A DNA stretch of 64,000 bases from Paraburkholderia sp. BL10I2N1. Lineage in GTDB: Bacteria > Pseudomonadota > Gammaproteobacteria > Burkholderiales > Burkholderiaceae. The DNA is taken from positions 1,426,001 to 1,490,000 of the forward strand of contig NZ_SNWA01000002.1 of the NCBI RefSeq assembly GCF_004361815.1. Reading direction: 5' to 3'. Shown here piece by piece: positions 36,286-45,438 of this stretch (position 1 is its first letter; every line of letters starts with the position of its first letter). A program made the position numbers and the translations under genes. The notes beneath the pieces were generated by a model. That model made no database searches and was not told where the DNA came from. It saw nothing but the letters and a program-made list of their open reading frames with translations.

Positions 36286-37452
36286 TCAGTAGGACTTGGG
36301 CAAACCCAGCACTTTTTCGGCTATAAAGCACATGATCATTTGGGGACTCACGGGCGCCAGCCGAGGGATTATGCACTCCCGAAGGTATCGCTCGACATGG
36401 TATTCCTTCGCATACCCCATTCCGCCCAACGTAGCGATCGCTGTCTGGCAGGACTGGAACGCCGCCTCAGCAGCGAGATATTTGGCGCTGTTCGCCTCCG
36501 CACCGCAGGGCTTCCCTGCGTCGTACAGGGTCGCGGCCTTCAACACCATCAGGTTGGCCGCCTCCAGTTGCATCCACGCTTGTGCAAGGGGATGCTGAAT
36601 TGCCTGGTTTTGCCCGATTGGACGACCGAATACAACACGCTCCTTTGCGTACTGAGTAGCGCGCCGCAACGCTGCTTGCCCTAGACCAATGGCTTCTGCT
36701 GCAATCAGGATGCGTTCGGGGTTGAGCCCGTGCAGCAAGTATTTGAAGCCTTGTCCCTCGATGCCGATCAAGTCCGCCTTCGGAACCCGCAATCCGTCGA
36801 TGAACAACATATTGGAATCGACGGCCTTGCGGCCCATCTTTTCGATTTCCCGAACCTCCACACGACTGCGGTCGAGGTCGGTGTAAAAGAGACTCAACCC
36901 GTCAGTCGGTTTCGCGAGCTGATCGAGCGGGGTCGTACGCGCAATGATCAACATCTTGTTAGCCACCTGGGCGGTCGAAATCCAGATCTTTCTTCCCGTG
37001 ATGACGTAGTGATCGCCGTCTCGCACTGCTTGAGTCTTCAGGTGGGTTGTATCAAGTCCGGCGTCCGGTTCTGTGACTGCGAAACAGGCTTTGTCCTCTC
37101 CTTTAATGAGCGGAGACAGGAATCTTTGTTTCTGCTCGTCGGTTCCGAACACCTGGACCGGGTTAAGACCAAAAATATTGATGTGTACGGCCGAAGCTCC
37201 CGATAGGCCCGCCCCCGACGCGCTAATAGTTCGCATCATTACGGCCGCTTCCGTCATGCCCAGTCCCGCACCGCCGTAGTCGGGGGACATGGCAATGCCG
37301 AGCCAACCGTTTTCCGCCAGCGTTCGGTAAAACTCATGAGGGAAGCCGCCGTTGCGATCGCGCTCCAGCCAGTATTCGTCGTCGAATTCCTCACAGATCT
37401 TTTCGATCGATGACTGAATTGACAACTGATCTTCGTTAAGATCGAAGTTCAT
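36286..37452 (-). CDS. Acyl-CoA dehydrogenase
   Basis: This 388-residue flavoprotein shows the family's order of domains: an N-terminal helical part (MNFDLNEDQLSIQSSIEKI), the FAD/substrate strand region CFAVTEPDAGLDTTHLKTQA and KIWISTAQVANKM, and a C-terminal helical part with ATQYAKERVVFGRPIGQNQA. The expected catalytic Glu lies in GGMGYAKEYHVERYLRE near residue 360. It oxidises an acyl-CoA to the 2-enoyl-CoA; the chain or ring carried is unknown. AAGGAG precedes the ATG. It is the last gene after a MaoC hydratase and a CitE-like lyase on the same strand. Confidence 0.92.
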   Translation of the reverse strand: MNFDLNEDQLSIQSSIEKICEEFDDEYWLERDRNGGFPHEFYRTLAENGWLGIAMSPDYGGAGLGMTEAAVMMRTISASGAGLSGASAVHINIFGLNPVQVFGTDEQKQRFLSPLIKGEDKACFAVTEPDAGLDTTHLKTQAVRDGDHYVITGRKIWISTAQVANKMLIIARTTPLDQLAKPTDGLSLFYTDLDRSRVEVREIEKMGRKAVDSNMLFIDGLRVPKADLIGIEGQGFKYLLHGLNPERILIAAEAIGLGQAALRRATQYAKERVVFGRPIGQNQAIQHPLAQAWMQLEAANLMVLKAATLYDAGKPCGAEANSAKYLAAEAAFQSCQTAIATLGGMGYAKEYHVERYLRECIIPRLAPVSPQMIMCFIAEKVLGLPKSY

Positions 37453-37540
37453 AAACTAAAACTCCTTGGATCGTGTCGTGGCCGTTCACGTGCGGCCCGC
37501 TTGAAATGTCATTCGTTATCTGGACGGCAACCAGTCTGCG

Positions 37541-38500
37541 TCAGCGCACACCACTGACAGGTCGATTGTGCGGAGCGTCAGTCGCGTTGATATTCTCGTC
37601 TGCGAAAGTTCGTGGTCGCTGGTGTGCGACATCGATTTGCTGCCCTGAGCATGCGGCGAGGAGCCTTTCTGCGAGCCTCATGTGCGGTCGGTCCAGCATC
37701 TGCCCGTCTAGCGTTGCAACGCCGCTTCCATCATTGAATGCACTGATGACTCGGTGTGCCCACCGGAGCTCTTCGTCGGACGGCGTGAACACGTCATTGA
37801 TCGGGAGGACCTGAGAAGGATGAATGGCAGCCTTCGCTGCAAATCCGTCTTGCTTGGCTTCCAGCGCCTCGCTTTCGACGACCCGCAAATCCGCAATCTC
37901 CGCTGAGATTGCATCGATTGCTGGTACGCCCGCGTTCGCCGCCGCGATCAGGCAGAGCGATCGCGCATGCGCAATCGCCCCTGTCCAGCGCCCGCTCGAT
38001 TTTCGGCGCCTCGCGCCTATGTCGGCCGAGAGATCCTCGGCCCCCCACATCAGGCCCATGAGTCGAGGCGACGCGTTCTTGTAGGACCCAAATTCAAAGA
38101 GTGATGAAGCGGTCTCCGTGACGATGGGGAGAATCCTTGTCGGTGATCCCGTCCGGCTATTGACCGCATCAAAGACGTCCAGGTAGTAGCTAAGACATCG
38201 AACGTCCTCACCGCTTATGGACTTCGGCAGGACGATACCATCGGGCCGATGCTGCATGACCGCTGCGAGGTCATTCACTGTCATCCCCGAAGTCAGATCG
38301 TTAACCCGAACATACACGTGCTTGTCGATTCGCCCCCGGTGCTGCAAAAGAAATCTGTGCAGGCAAGACCTTGCCCCGGCCTTCCTGCTAGTGGCAACAG
38401 AATCTTCCAGGTCGAAAATCAACGCGTCGGACGCGCTTGCGAGAGATTTTTCGAGTTTTCGTTCGCTGTCGGCCGGCACAAACATAAATGAGCGAATCAT
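37541..38500 (-). CDS. CitE-like lyase (HpcH/HpaI superfamily)
   Basis: A protein of 319 residues from MIRSFMFVPADSERK. The start at 38500 overlaps the MaoC stop by ATGA, so it is preferred over the longer frame. Family motifs are LIFDLEDSVATSRKAGARS near residue 30 (metal-binding Asp/Glu), VNDLTSGMTVND, DGIVLPKSISGEDV, ILPIVTETASSLF and LMWGAEDLSADIGA. Such enzymes cleave or form citramalyl-CoA, malyl-CoA or similar 3-hydroxyacyl-CoA thioesters with Mg2+. With a MaoC hydratase and an acyl-CoA dehydrogenase as partners, cleavage of a hydrated enoyl-CoA is likely. 88 bases separate it from the dehydrogenase. Confidence 0.88.
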   Translation of the reverse strand: MIRSFMFVPADSERKLEKSLASASDALIFDLEDSVATSRKAGARSCLHRFLLQHRGRIDKHVYVRVNDLTSGMTVNDLAAVMQHRPDGIVLPKSISGEDVRCLSYYLDVFDAVNSRTGSPTRILPIVTETASSLFEFGSYKNASPRLMGLMWGAEDLSADIGARRRKSSGRWTGAIAHARSLCLIAAANAGVPAIDAISAEIADLRVVESEALEAKQDGFAAKAAIHPSQVLPINDVFTPSDEELRWAHRVISAFNDGSGVATLDGQMLDRPHMRLAERLLAACSGQQIDVAHQRPRTFADENINATDAPHNRPVSGVR

Positions 38501-38952
38501 TCCGCTTTCCTTCGCATCATCGCAGTGCGAACGCATCGACACACTGCGTCCCCTGTCTGTTTGACCGCCACATGCTCGAACTCGACCAGTCCGGCGTTGG
38601 GCCGGGATTTACTTTCGCGCGTATCGAGCACAGTGGTCCGTGCCCGGATTGTGTCGCCGTGAAATACCGGATTTGGAAACGTCACCTCGCGCATTCCCAG
38701 ATTGCCAACGGTCGTTCCGATCGTCGTGTCGTTGACCGTCATGCCAATGAGCAGCCCCAGTGTAAAAAGGCTGTTGACCAAGGGCTTACCGAACTCTGTC
38801 TTCGCCGCGAAGTCTGAATCGATGTGTAGCGGTTGGACGTTTAGCGTCAGACAACTGAAAAGAACGTTGTCCATTTCGGTCACGGTGCGAGACCACGCAT
38901 GCTCGAACACCCGGCCGACTTCGAACTCTTCATAAAACAAACCTGCCATCAT
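38497..38952 (-). CDS. MaoC-like enoyl-CoA hydratase
   Basis: About 151 residues from MMAGLFYEEFEVGRVFEHAW, a hot-dog fold protein. The motif DNVLFSCLTLNVQPLHIDSD carries the hydratase-2 Asp/His arrangement (N-x-x-P-x-H-x-D), followed by FGKPLVNSLFTLGLLIGM. A longer frame is open to 39066, but the start near 38952 fits the family and a GGGGA site. It probably adds water to a 2-enoyl-CoA made by the dehydrogenase two genes downstream. It is the first gene of this minus-strand group and divergent from the LysR gene. Confidence 0.88.
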   Translation of the reverse strand: MMAGLFYEEFEVGRVFEHAWSRTVTEMDNVLFSCLTLNVQPLHIDSDFAAKTEFGKPLVNSLFTLGLLIGMTVNDTTIGTTVGNLGMREVTFPNPVFHGDTIRARTTVLDTRESKSRPNAGLVEFEHVAVKQTGDAVCRCVRTAMMRRKAE

Positions 38953-39787
38953 CCGATCCCCAGGTTGCTCGGCCTCTTCGAAAAAGCGAGGCAGCACGAG
39001 AAAACTCTTGATCCGACGCGTCTCGCGCCCCGGAAGGCCCCGAAACCCATTAATGGTCGGGAACACGCGCGCGAGGCACTCGTCCCTGCTTCGCTTCTCA
39101 CCGATCGCCTACAAATGGTGCATTTGCATCACGGTTCTTACAAAGGATAGCCTCTTGCTGTTCAAAACAGCGTACCAATGCACTACGGCTGAGTCCAGAA
39201 TCTCGCAGCGATTTTCAGGCCAAGGTGCTTGTCATCTATCGCAAAAATCCGGCCAACCCGCGCGTCGCCGATGCGCAGCTTTCGCTCCAACCACCCGCGA
39301 AAAAGAAGATGGCGGCCGCGCATCGCCCGCATCATAAGCGAGCTCGTCCGACGTCATTATTGCGCCGCAATAATCTGCCGCAACCGGAAGTTGCGCGCGC
39401 ATCGCAATTTTGCCCGGCCGAAGCGGCAGTCTCCGCCGCTATCGACGTCCGTCAGCGATATCGCGGCAGCGATACGGCGCGAGCTCGGACAGGGCCGTAC
39501 GAATGCGACAAGGAGCGTCTGACGCGCAAGCATTCGTGTCAGGACGCGCGCACGTCTAAAGACGACCCCCACCATTTGTCATGCTTCAAGCGATGTCCCT
39601 GCCCGATGCGTCGTCTGGACTGCCCGCGCCGCCTACGACGGCTCGGCTTATAGGGAGAGTCCCCGTTGACAAGGAGCGGTGATGAAGGTCTGCTGTCGAA
39701 ATGAAATGCAAGTCGGAGCGGGAACGTTTCCATTCGCGACTGCGCTTCATCGACAAGGAATCTCTTCAATATGGACATCCAGGCTGG
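38953..39787. other. Divergent regulatory region between MaoC and LysR genes
   Basis: 835 bases without a supported gene. It must carry the promoter of the MaoC-CitE-dehydrogenase group and that of the LysR gene, so LysR binding sites are expected here, but no T-N11-A site could be chosen with confidence. Frames such as 39229-39522 are rich in Arg/Ala and look like shadows. Confidence 0.4.
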
Positions 39788-40738
39788 ATGATGGACGACT
39801 TCACGCGGATCCAAACGTTTATCAAAGTGGTCGAAGCCGGCAGTTTTTCGGCGGCCGCCCGTTGCACCGACTCCTCCATCAGTGCTGTCGCAAGACAAGT
39901 CCAGTCGCTTGAAGAAGAGCTTTGCATACGGCTTCTTAACCGCAGCACACGCAGTTTGTCGCTGACCGAGCCCGGCAGAATATTCTTTGAGCGCGTTCGA
40001 ACCATCTCGAAAGACCTGAGCAACGCGAAATCAGAAGCTACGTCTTTCCAGGAAAGCGTCAAGGGAGTCCTGAGAGTATCCTTGAGAGTCTCAACGGGCA
40101 CCACGATTATCGTTCCCGCCCTCCCCCGTCTTGTCGATCAGTACCCGGAGTTGGGTTTCGATATCTCGTTGACGGATGAGCGACCCGATCTTATAGCAAA
40201 CAATATAGACGTCGCTGTCTGGATGGGCCATATACCGGACACGGAAATTGTCGCGAGGCGCCTGACTCGTAGTGAACGGATCGTCTGTGCCTCGCCCAGC
40301 TACTTTGAGCGCCACGGCGTTCCCACGACACCAGAAGACCTGCGCCACCATAATTGCTTGCTCTACGCAGCGCGCTCTTACGGCAACATATGGGAGTTCA
40401 CAAAGGACGACACGCGGGAAGATATCGAGGTCAACGGCAATCTTCGATCGGACAATGGTCTGGTGCTGATTTCCGCGGCTATAGCAGGCATCGGTATCCT
40501 CGTAGCGCAGGAATGGACGGTTCGGCTTCCAGTATCTCGAGGTGAACTTGCCAGGATGATGGGCGATTATACCGTGCGACCACGAGCAGAGGATTCCGAA
40601 TTGTACGTCGTATATCCGAACAGCCGCGGTCTTTCACGCAAGGTTCGGATCTTTGTCGACTTTCTTGTCCATCTGTTCAAAGGGGCGGATTCTTTAGCCG
40701 AAGCTCCTCGCTTGTTGGCCGACGGTCCGCCAAATTGA
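39788..40738 (+). CDS. LysR-family transcriptional regulator
   Basis: 316 residues from MMDDFTRIQTFIKVVEAGSF; the second ATG at 39791 is equally possible. The winged helix-turn-helix is at residues 5-60 (FSAAARCTDSSISAVARQVQ, then LLNRSTRSLSLTEPGRIFF). The effector domain follows (VLRVSLRVSTGTTIIVPALP, IDVAVWMGHIPDTEIVARRL). The frame upstream to 39701 is not supported by the family. It faces away from the MaoC-CitE-dehydrogenase genes, so it probably controls them in response to a pathway intermediate. A decayed paralogue is at 44461-45351. Confidence 0.9.
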   Translation: MMDDFTRIQTFIKVVEAGSFSAAARCTDSSISAVARQVQSLEEELCIRLLNRSTRSLSLTEPGRIFFERVRTISKDLSNAKSEATSFQESVKGVLRVSLRVSTGTTIIVPALPRLVDQYPELGFDISLTDERPDLIANNIDVAVWMGHIPDTEIVARRLTRSERIVCASPSYFERHGVPTTPEDLRHHNCLLYAARSYGNIWEFTKDDTREDIEVNGNLRSDNGLVLISAAIAGIGILVAQEWTVRLPVSRGELARMMGDYTVRPRAEDSELYVVYPNSRGLSRKVRIFVDFLVHLFKGADSLAEAPRLLADGPPN

Positions 40739-41640
40739 GTCGATAGCGAATCCAAATAGTTACTCATCCGCAAGCGTATTGATCTGAGAAGCGCCTCTGC
40801 AACGGGTAACAAAGCGAACCTCCTATCAGCCGGCCGACTCCATCGCCCTTGAGGAATGCTTGCAGCCCAGAAACGCCCATCTCCAGATTTGGGTTCATTC
40901 TTCACGTCCCCGGCGCCCTCCCCCAGCCTTGCCCTTACTGTAGCGCCTTTCACCGTGATCAGGTGGTATCTTCCAAGAATTGCTAACCGCGAAAGGTTCC
41001 AGCAGTTGGCTCGCCGTTGGCCAACACGGCGCGCGGTCAGAAAACCTTGTTTCCATCGCAAAATCGCGTAGTTGGCCTTCCATGGCGACGAAAAGGGTTC
41101 TACCCGACGAGCGAGAACACCGTCTTTTAGCGAGGCCTCCCATCACTGGATCGCGCTGGCGAGAACGATATTCCGGCCGACACTTCGATTCCTGATAAGA
41201 ACCTTGCCGCATAGCGCAAAGGCCAATCGTCGATCATCTAGTAAGCTAGTCAGTACCGGCTTGGACAATAACTCACCGCTGAAAGTTCAGGTGATTGCAT
41301 CGTCGGAACGGATGCATTTAATCGACTTGCGGAGGCGCGAGCCTGCTGCCAAAGAGAGCGTTCCGTTGCGTATTGTCTCGTTGCCGTCCAATTAAGGATA
41401 TCAAAATGATTTGGAGACAACGTCCAGCTGCACCCGCTGGCGACACATCGACGTCCCTCTCAATGGACCGCTTGCATCTCCCCATGCGCGGTTGGAATCG
41501 ATACTTTTGCCTGCCTTTTCGCGTCTCTCATTCTTCCTCGATTCGACTGTCTGCGTCCGCGCAGCACTTTTTTCTCTCCTCTGTCTACTCCGTAACGATA
41601 GGGAGATCGCGTCAAACTTATAAGTCAATGGAGATCAAGC
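40739..41640. other. Gene-free interval before the porin
   Basis: About 900 bases with no frame that I can support on either strand. The porin promoter should be in the right part; a ribosome site GGAG is visible eight bases before the porin ATG. Confidence 0.4.
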
Positions 41641-42822
41641 ATGAAAAAACGTCTTGCTGCGGGAGTATTGCTGGGTATGACAAGCAGTATTGCGTTGGCG
41701 CAAAGCAGCGTAACCCTCTACGGACTTATCGACGAGGGTTTTAACTTCAACAGCAATTCGGACGGGAAGCGTCAATACTATCTGTCGAGCGGCGAGTTGC
41801 AGGGATCCCGCTTCGGACTGCGTGGAAAAGAAGACCTTGGCGGCGGCATCTCGGCGATCTTCGTCGTTGAAAACGGGTATGACGTCAACACTGGCAAACT
41901 TGGACAAGGGGGCCTTATGTTCGGTCGACAAGCCTATGTAGGCTTGTCGAGCCCATACGGCACAGTGACGGCTGGCCGCCAATATGATTCAGTCGTGGAT
42001 TACGTCGGCCCCCTGGGCGCAGCTGAGCAATGGGGTGGTTCGTTCCTCGCGCACCCTGGCGATACCGATAACTTCAACAACACCAATCGAACAAACAACG
42101 CCATCAAATACACGAGCGACAGCTTTGGTGGCCTCAGGTTCGGTGGAATGTATGCAGTCGGAGGTGTAGCTGGCAACGTTAGTCGCAATCAGATCTGGTC
42201 TCTCGGAGCCGGGTATTCAAACGGGCCATTGCAACTTGGCGTTGGATATCTCAACGTGCGCAATCCGAACACATCGTTCTATGGCGCCGGCGGTACAGTC
42301 GCAGCGACCGTTGGAGGTGTACCCGGTTCGAATTTCGGGTCATCGCCTGTTATTTCCGCGTATGCGTCGGCGCACACACAGCAAGTCATTGCCGCAGGGG
42401 CGGCATACACGCTGGGAGCAGCGACCATTGGAGCCACATATTCAAACGCAAAGTACATGTCACTCGGGGATAAATCATCAGGTCCCGTTCCGGCAAGCGG
42501 TATCAGTGGCACCGCCACCTTCAATAATGCCGAACTGAGCTTCAAATACCAAATCACGCCTGCATTTCTGGCTGGCGCATCTTACGTTTACTCGCGGAAT
42601 AGTGGCGCCAACGGTGCAGATCATGCGACATACAACCAGGGTGGGCTCGGCATTGACTACTTCCTCTCTAAGCGGACGGACGTATACGCTCTGGCGATAT
42701 ATCAAAAGGCTAGCGGCACCGATTCCACAGGAAAGAGCGCTGTTGCGTCGATTAATACCGTCACACCTTCTACGTCCAATCACCAGGCGGTAATTCGAGT
42801 CGCGATTCGGCACAAGTTCTAA
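41641..42822 (+). CDS. General porin (Burkholderia type, OmpC-like)
   Basis: 393 residues with a clear signal peptide (MKKRLAAGVLLGMTSSIALA-QSS). The mature start QSSVTLYGLIDEGFNFNS and the pieces LQGSRFGLRGKEDLGGGISA, VENGYDVNTGKL, MFGRQAYVGLSSPYGTVTAGRQ are typical of the 16-strand Gram-negative porins of betaproteobacteria. The C-terminus AVIRVAIRHKF ends in Phe, the outer-membrane insertion signal. It should let small hydrophilic solutes, perhaps the acid substrate of the neighbouring pathway, cross the outer membrane. Strong ribosome site. Confidence 0.94.
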   Translation: MKKRLAAGVLLGMTSSIALAQSSVTLYGLIDEGFNFNSNSDGKRQYYLSSGELQGSRFGLRGKEDLGGGISAIFVVENGYDVNTGKLGQGGLMFGRQAYVGLSSPYGTVTAGRQYDSVVDYVGPLGAAEQWGGSFLAHPGDTDNFNNTNRTNNAIKYTSDSFGGLRFGGMYAVGGVAGNVSRNQIWSLGAGYSNGPLQLGVGYLNVRNPNTSFYGAGGTVAATVGGVPGSNFGSSPVISAYASAHTQQVIAAGAAYTLGAATIGATYSNAKYMSLGDKSSGPVPASGISGTATFNNAELSFKYQITPAFLAGASYVYSRNSGANGADHATYNQGGLGIDYFLSKRTDVYALAIYQKASGTDSTGKSAVASINTVTPSTSNHQAVIRVAIRHKF

Positions 42823-43086
42823 CAACGAGGGGCTAATATTCGGACAGAAGGTTCGCGCGCCTGGGCGACGCGGTCGATTAGCTTCTTTACCCCATAGGCG
42901 GCTTTGCATCGTGGACAAAGAACCTTGTCGGCTCATGGACGGCCCACCCCGACAGCAGGCGCCTAGAATCGAAGCGTGGTTGTTGTCTTAAGCCGCAGAA
43001 GCGCAGCGGTCTCTTAACAGCTAACGTCTTCTCCCGAAATATCTCAGAGAAATCGACTTCTTTCCATATGAAAGGACGGAATACCA

Positions 43087-44343
43087 ATGACTAGTGTGTA
43101 TGTGGTGGGCGTCGGAATGACGAACCTTGGGAAGTTCGTGGACAAGTCGGTCAAAGATCTCGTTCGCGAAGCGGTCAATTTAGCACTGCGGGACGCCCAG
43201 ATAGAACTCGCAGACGTGCAGGGCGCGTGGTTTACCAACGCTCGTCAAGGTCAAATGGAGGGACAAAATTCTATCCGTGGCCAATGCGCCTTGAAGGCTA
43301 TTGGAGTCCAAACCATTCCCATTATCAATGTGGAGAACGCATGTGCCAGCGGGAGCACGGCTTTCAACCAAGCCATGATGAGCATCTTGGCCGGCCAGCA
43401 TGACGTCGTGCTCGCTGTGGGTGCGGATAAGCTCTTTTATCCCGACAAAAAGGAAGCAATGTTCAAGGCGTTCAATGGCGGAACGGATGTTCATCTCGTC
43501 AACGAGACGTTTGAGCGCCTGGCAAATCTCGGCAAGTCGGCTGTGCCGCCCGGGGTGGAAGACGACATGCGAATCGGCGCACCCGGACGCAGCTTTTTTA
43601 TGGATATTTACGCCGGCCTGACGCGTCAGCACATGGCAAAATTCGGTACCACTGCTGAGCAGATCGCCGCAATCGCCGCCAAAAATCACCGCCACTCGGT
43701 TCATAATCCGCGCGCTCAGTATCGCAAGCCTATGACGACCGAGGAGGTTCTGAACGATGCTCCTGTCGTGTGGCCCCTCACGCGCTCAATGTGCTCACCA
43801 ATTAGCGACGGCGCCGCCGCCACTGTGCTGGTTAGTGAAAAGGCGCTGAAGCAACTCGGTTCACGCCGCGCGGTCAAGGTGGCGGCTTCTGTGATCGTAA
43901 GCAGCTCGGATCGTAATCCGGACGATTATGAACGCCACTCGGGACTGATCGCCGCACGCAAAGCTTATGAGCAAGCCAGTGTAGGCCCGGAAGACATGAG
44001 CCTTGCCGAACTACATGATGCAACGGCGTTTGCCGAGGTGTTGCAATCCGAAAACCTGGGGTTTTGCGCCCGTGGCGAAGGTGGACCGATGGGCCTTTCC
44101 GGTCAAACCTCACTGGGTGGCCGAATCCCGATCAATGTATCAGGTGGCCTCATCTCGAAGGGACATCCCATTGGTGGTACCGGGCTGGTGATGATCCACG
44201 ACGTAGTGACACAACTTCGGGGTGAAGCGGGATCCGGGCAGGTGGCAGGCGCTCGCTTCGGCATCATCGAAAATGGGGGGGGATTGCTTGGCGTCGAAGA
44301 TGCCGCCACGGCTGTTCACGTGCTCGGGCCTCTGATCAAGTAG
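43087..44343 (+). CDS. Thiolase family protein (lipid-transfer/SCP-x-like)
   Basis: 418 residues. The N-terminal VYVVGVGMTNLGKFVDKSVK and the active-site Cys in NVENACASGSTAFNQA (near residue 90) match the SCP-x/acetyl-CoA acetyltransferase branch of thiolases. The second half has CSPISDGAAATVLVSEKALK, LAELHDATAFAEVLQ (His of the H-D-A/C motif), and GGLISKGHPIGGTGLVMIHD, whose GHPIGGTG is the family motif. The usual late Cys (C-x-G) is replaced by ENGGGLLG, as in this subgroup. It probably releases acetyl-CoA or propionyl-CoA from a 3-ketoacyl-CoA in the surrounding pathway. Confidence 0.9.
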   Translation: MTSVYVVGVGMTNLGKFVDKSVKDLVREAVNLALRDAQIELADVQGAWFTNARQGQMEGQNSIRGQCALKAIGVQTIPIINVENACASGSTAFNQAMMSILAGQHDVVLAVGADKLFYPDKKEAMFKAFNGGTDVHLVNETFERLANLGKSAVPPGVEDDMRIGAPGRSFFMDIYAGLTRQHMAKFGTTAEQIAAIAAKNHRHSVHNPRAQYRKPMTTEEVLNDAPVVWPLTRSMCSPISDGAAATVLVSEKALKQLGSRRAVKVAASVIVSSSDRNPDDYERHSGLIAARKAYEQASVGPEDMSLAELHDATAFAEVLQSENLGFCARGEGGPMGLSGQTSLGGRIPINVSGGLISKGHPIGGTGLVMIHDVVTQLRGEAGSGQVAGARFGIIENGGGLLGVEDAATAVHVLGPLIK

Positions 44344-44460
44344 CCAGCTCCGCGACCTGATATCGCTCCATTCGTCTAAGACCTAGTGACCCGTGCCACG
44401 AAAATTGGCGCGGTCAACCCACATGATATGTTGGTGTAAGCACGATTTGGCGGCCGACCC

Positions 44461-45351
44461 TCAAGGCCCGCCGTACCTGCCATGCGTGGAGTCCGGCTCC
44501 AGTACAGCGGCTGCTCTGGCAGCCACCTCTTCTGGCTGGAACAATTCGATCAAGAAGTCGATAAAAATCCTTACCTTCCGTGGAAGACCCCGATCAGTTG
44601 GACAAACATCATACAACTCCGAGTCTGCAGCGCGCGGACTGACGACATAATCATCCAACACCCGCGTCAGCTGACCTCCTAATATTTGGCGGCCGGACCA
44701 TCCACTCGTGGACCATGGCAATGTCGGCGCCCGCCAACGCGGCGGAGAGTTAAGACCAGGCCATTGTCGGACCGCAGGTTCCCGTGGACAGCAACTTTCT
44801 GTCGTGCACCATCCTTCGAAAATCTCCATACATGGCCGTACGATCGCGCCGCATAGAGCAGGCAGACATGATCCCGTAGGTCGTCAGGTGTCTTCTGAGC
44901 GCCTCGTCGCCTAAAGTATTCTGGGGAGCCGCAAACAATGCGGCGGTTCGGACTAATAGGCCTTTCGACCAGCTCCGTATCGGGTATGTCGCCCGCCCAG
45001 ATGGCCACGTCGTTATTGTTCGAAACGAGGTCTACCCGCTCGTCAGTCACCGAAATGTCAAAGCCCAGGTCCGGGTATCGCTGGAGCAGGCGAGGGAGTG
45101 CCGGTATGATGATCGTTGTGCCGGTCGCGACGCGCAATGATACCCTCGCCACCCCCTTTGCACTTTCCCGGAATGAAGCCGCCTCCGATTTGGCATTGCT
45201 AGCTGCCCGGCGATCGTGCTGACGCGGTCATGAAATGTTCGTCCCGGCTCAGTCAACGCCAGACTGGGAGTAGAACGATTCAGAAGCCTGATACCGAGTT
45301 CATCTTCGAGAGCACCTTTATAAACGTCTGGATTCGCGTGAACTCGTCCAT
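44461..45351 (-). pseudogene. Decayed LysR-family regulator
   Basis: Pieces in different frames line up with the LysR protein encoded at 39788: MDEFTRIQTFIKV at 45351, LEDELGIRLLNRSTPSLALT, RVSLRVATGTTIIIPALPRL, IWAGDIPDTELVERPISPN, and near the end DSELYDVCPTDRGLPRKVRI. At least two frameshifts and a deletion of about 40 codons in the DNA-binding domain are needed to connect them. It is a paralogue that has lost its function. It stands between the thiolase and the MFS gene, so it may once have regulated that operon. Confidence 0.85.
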
Positions 45352-45438
45352 TGCGAAACTGTTCTCCTGACACGACTATTGGACAGCCGTCATGCGTTGT
45401 CACGCGACGGCATATCGCGAAGACGCCGGCACGGCCTG

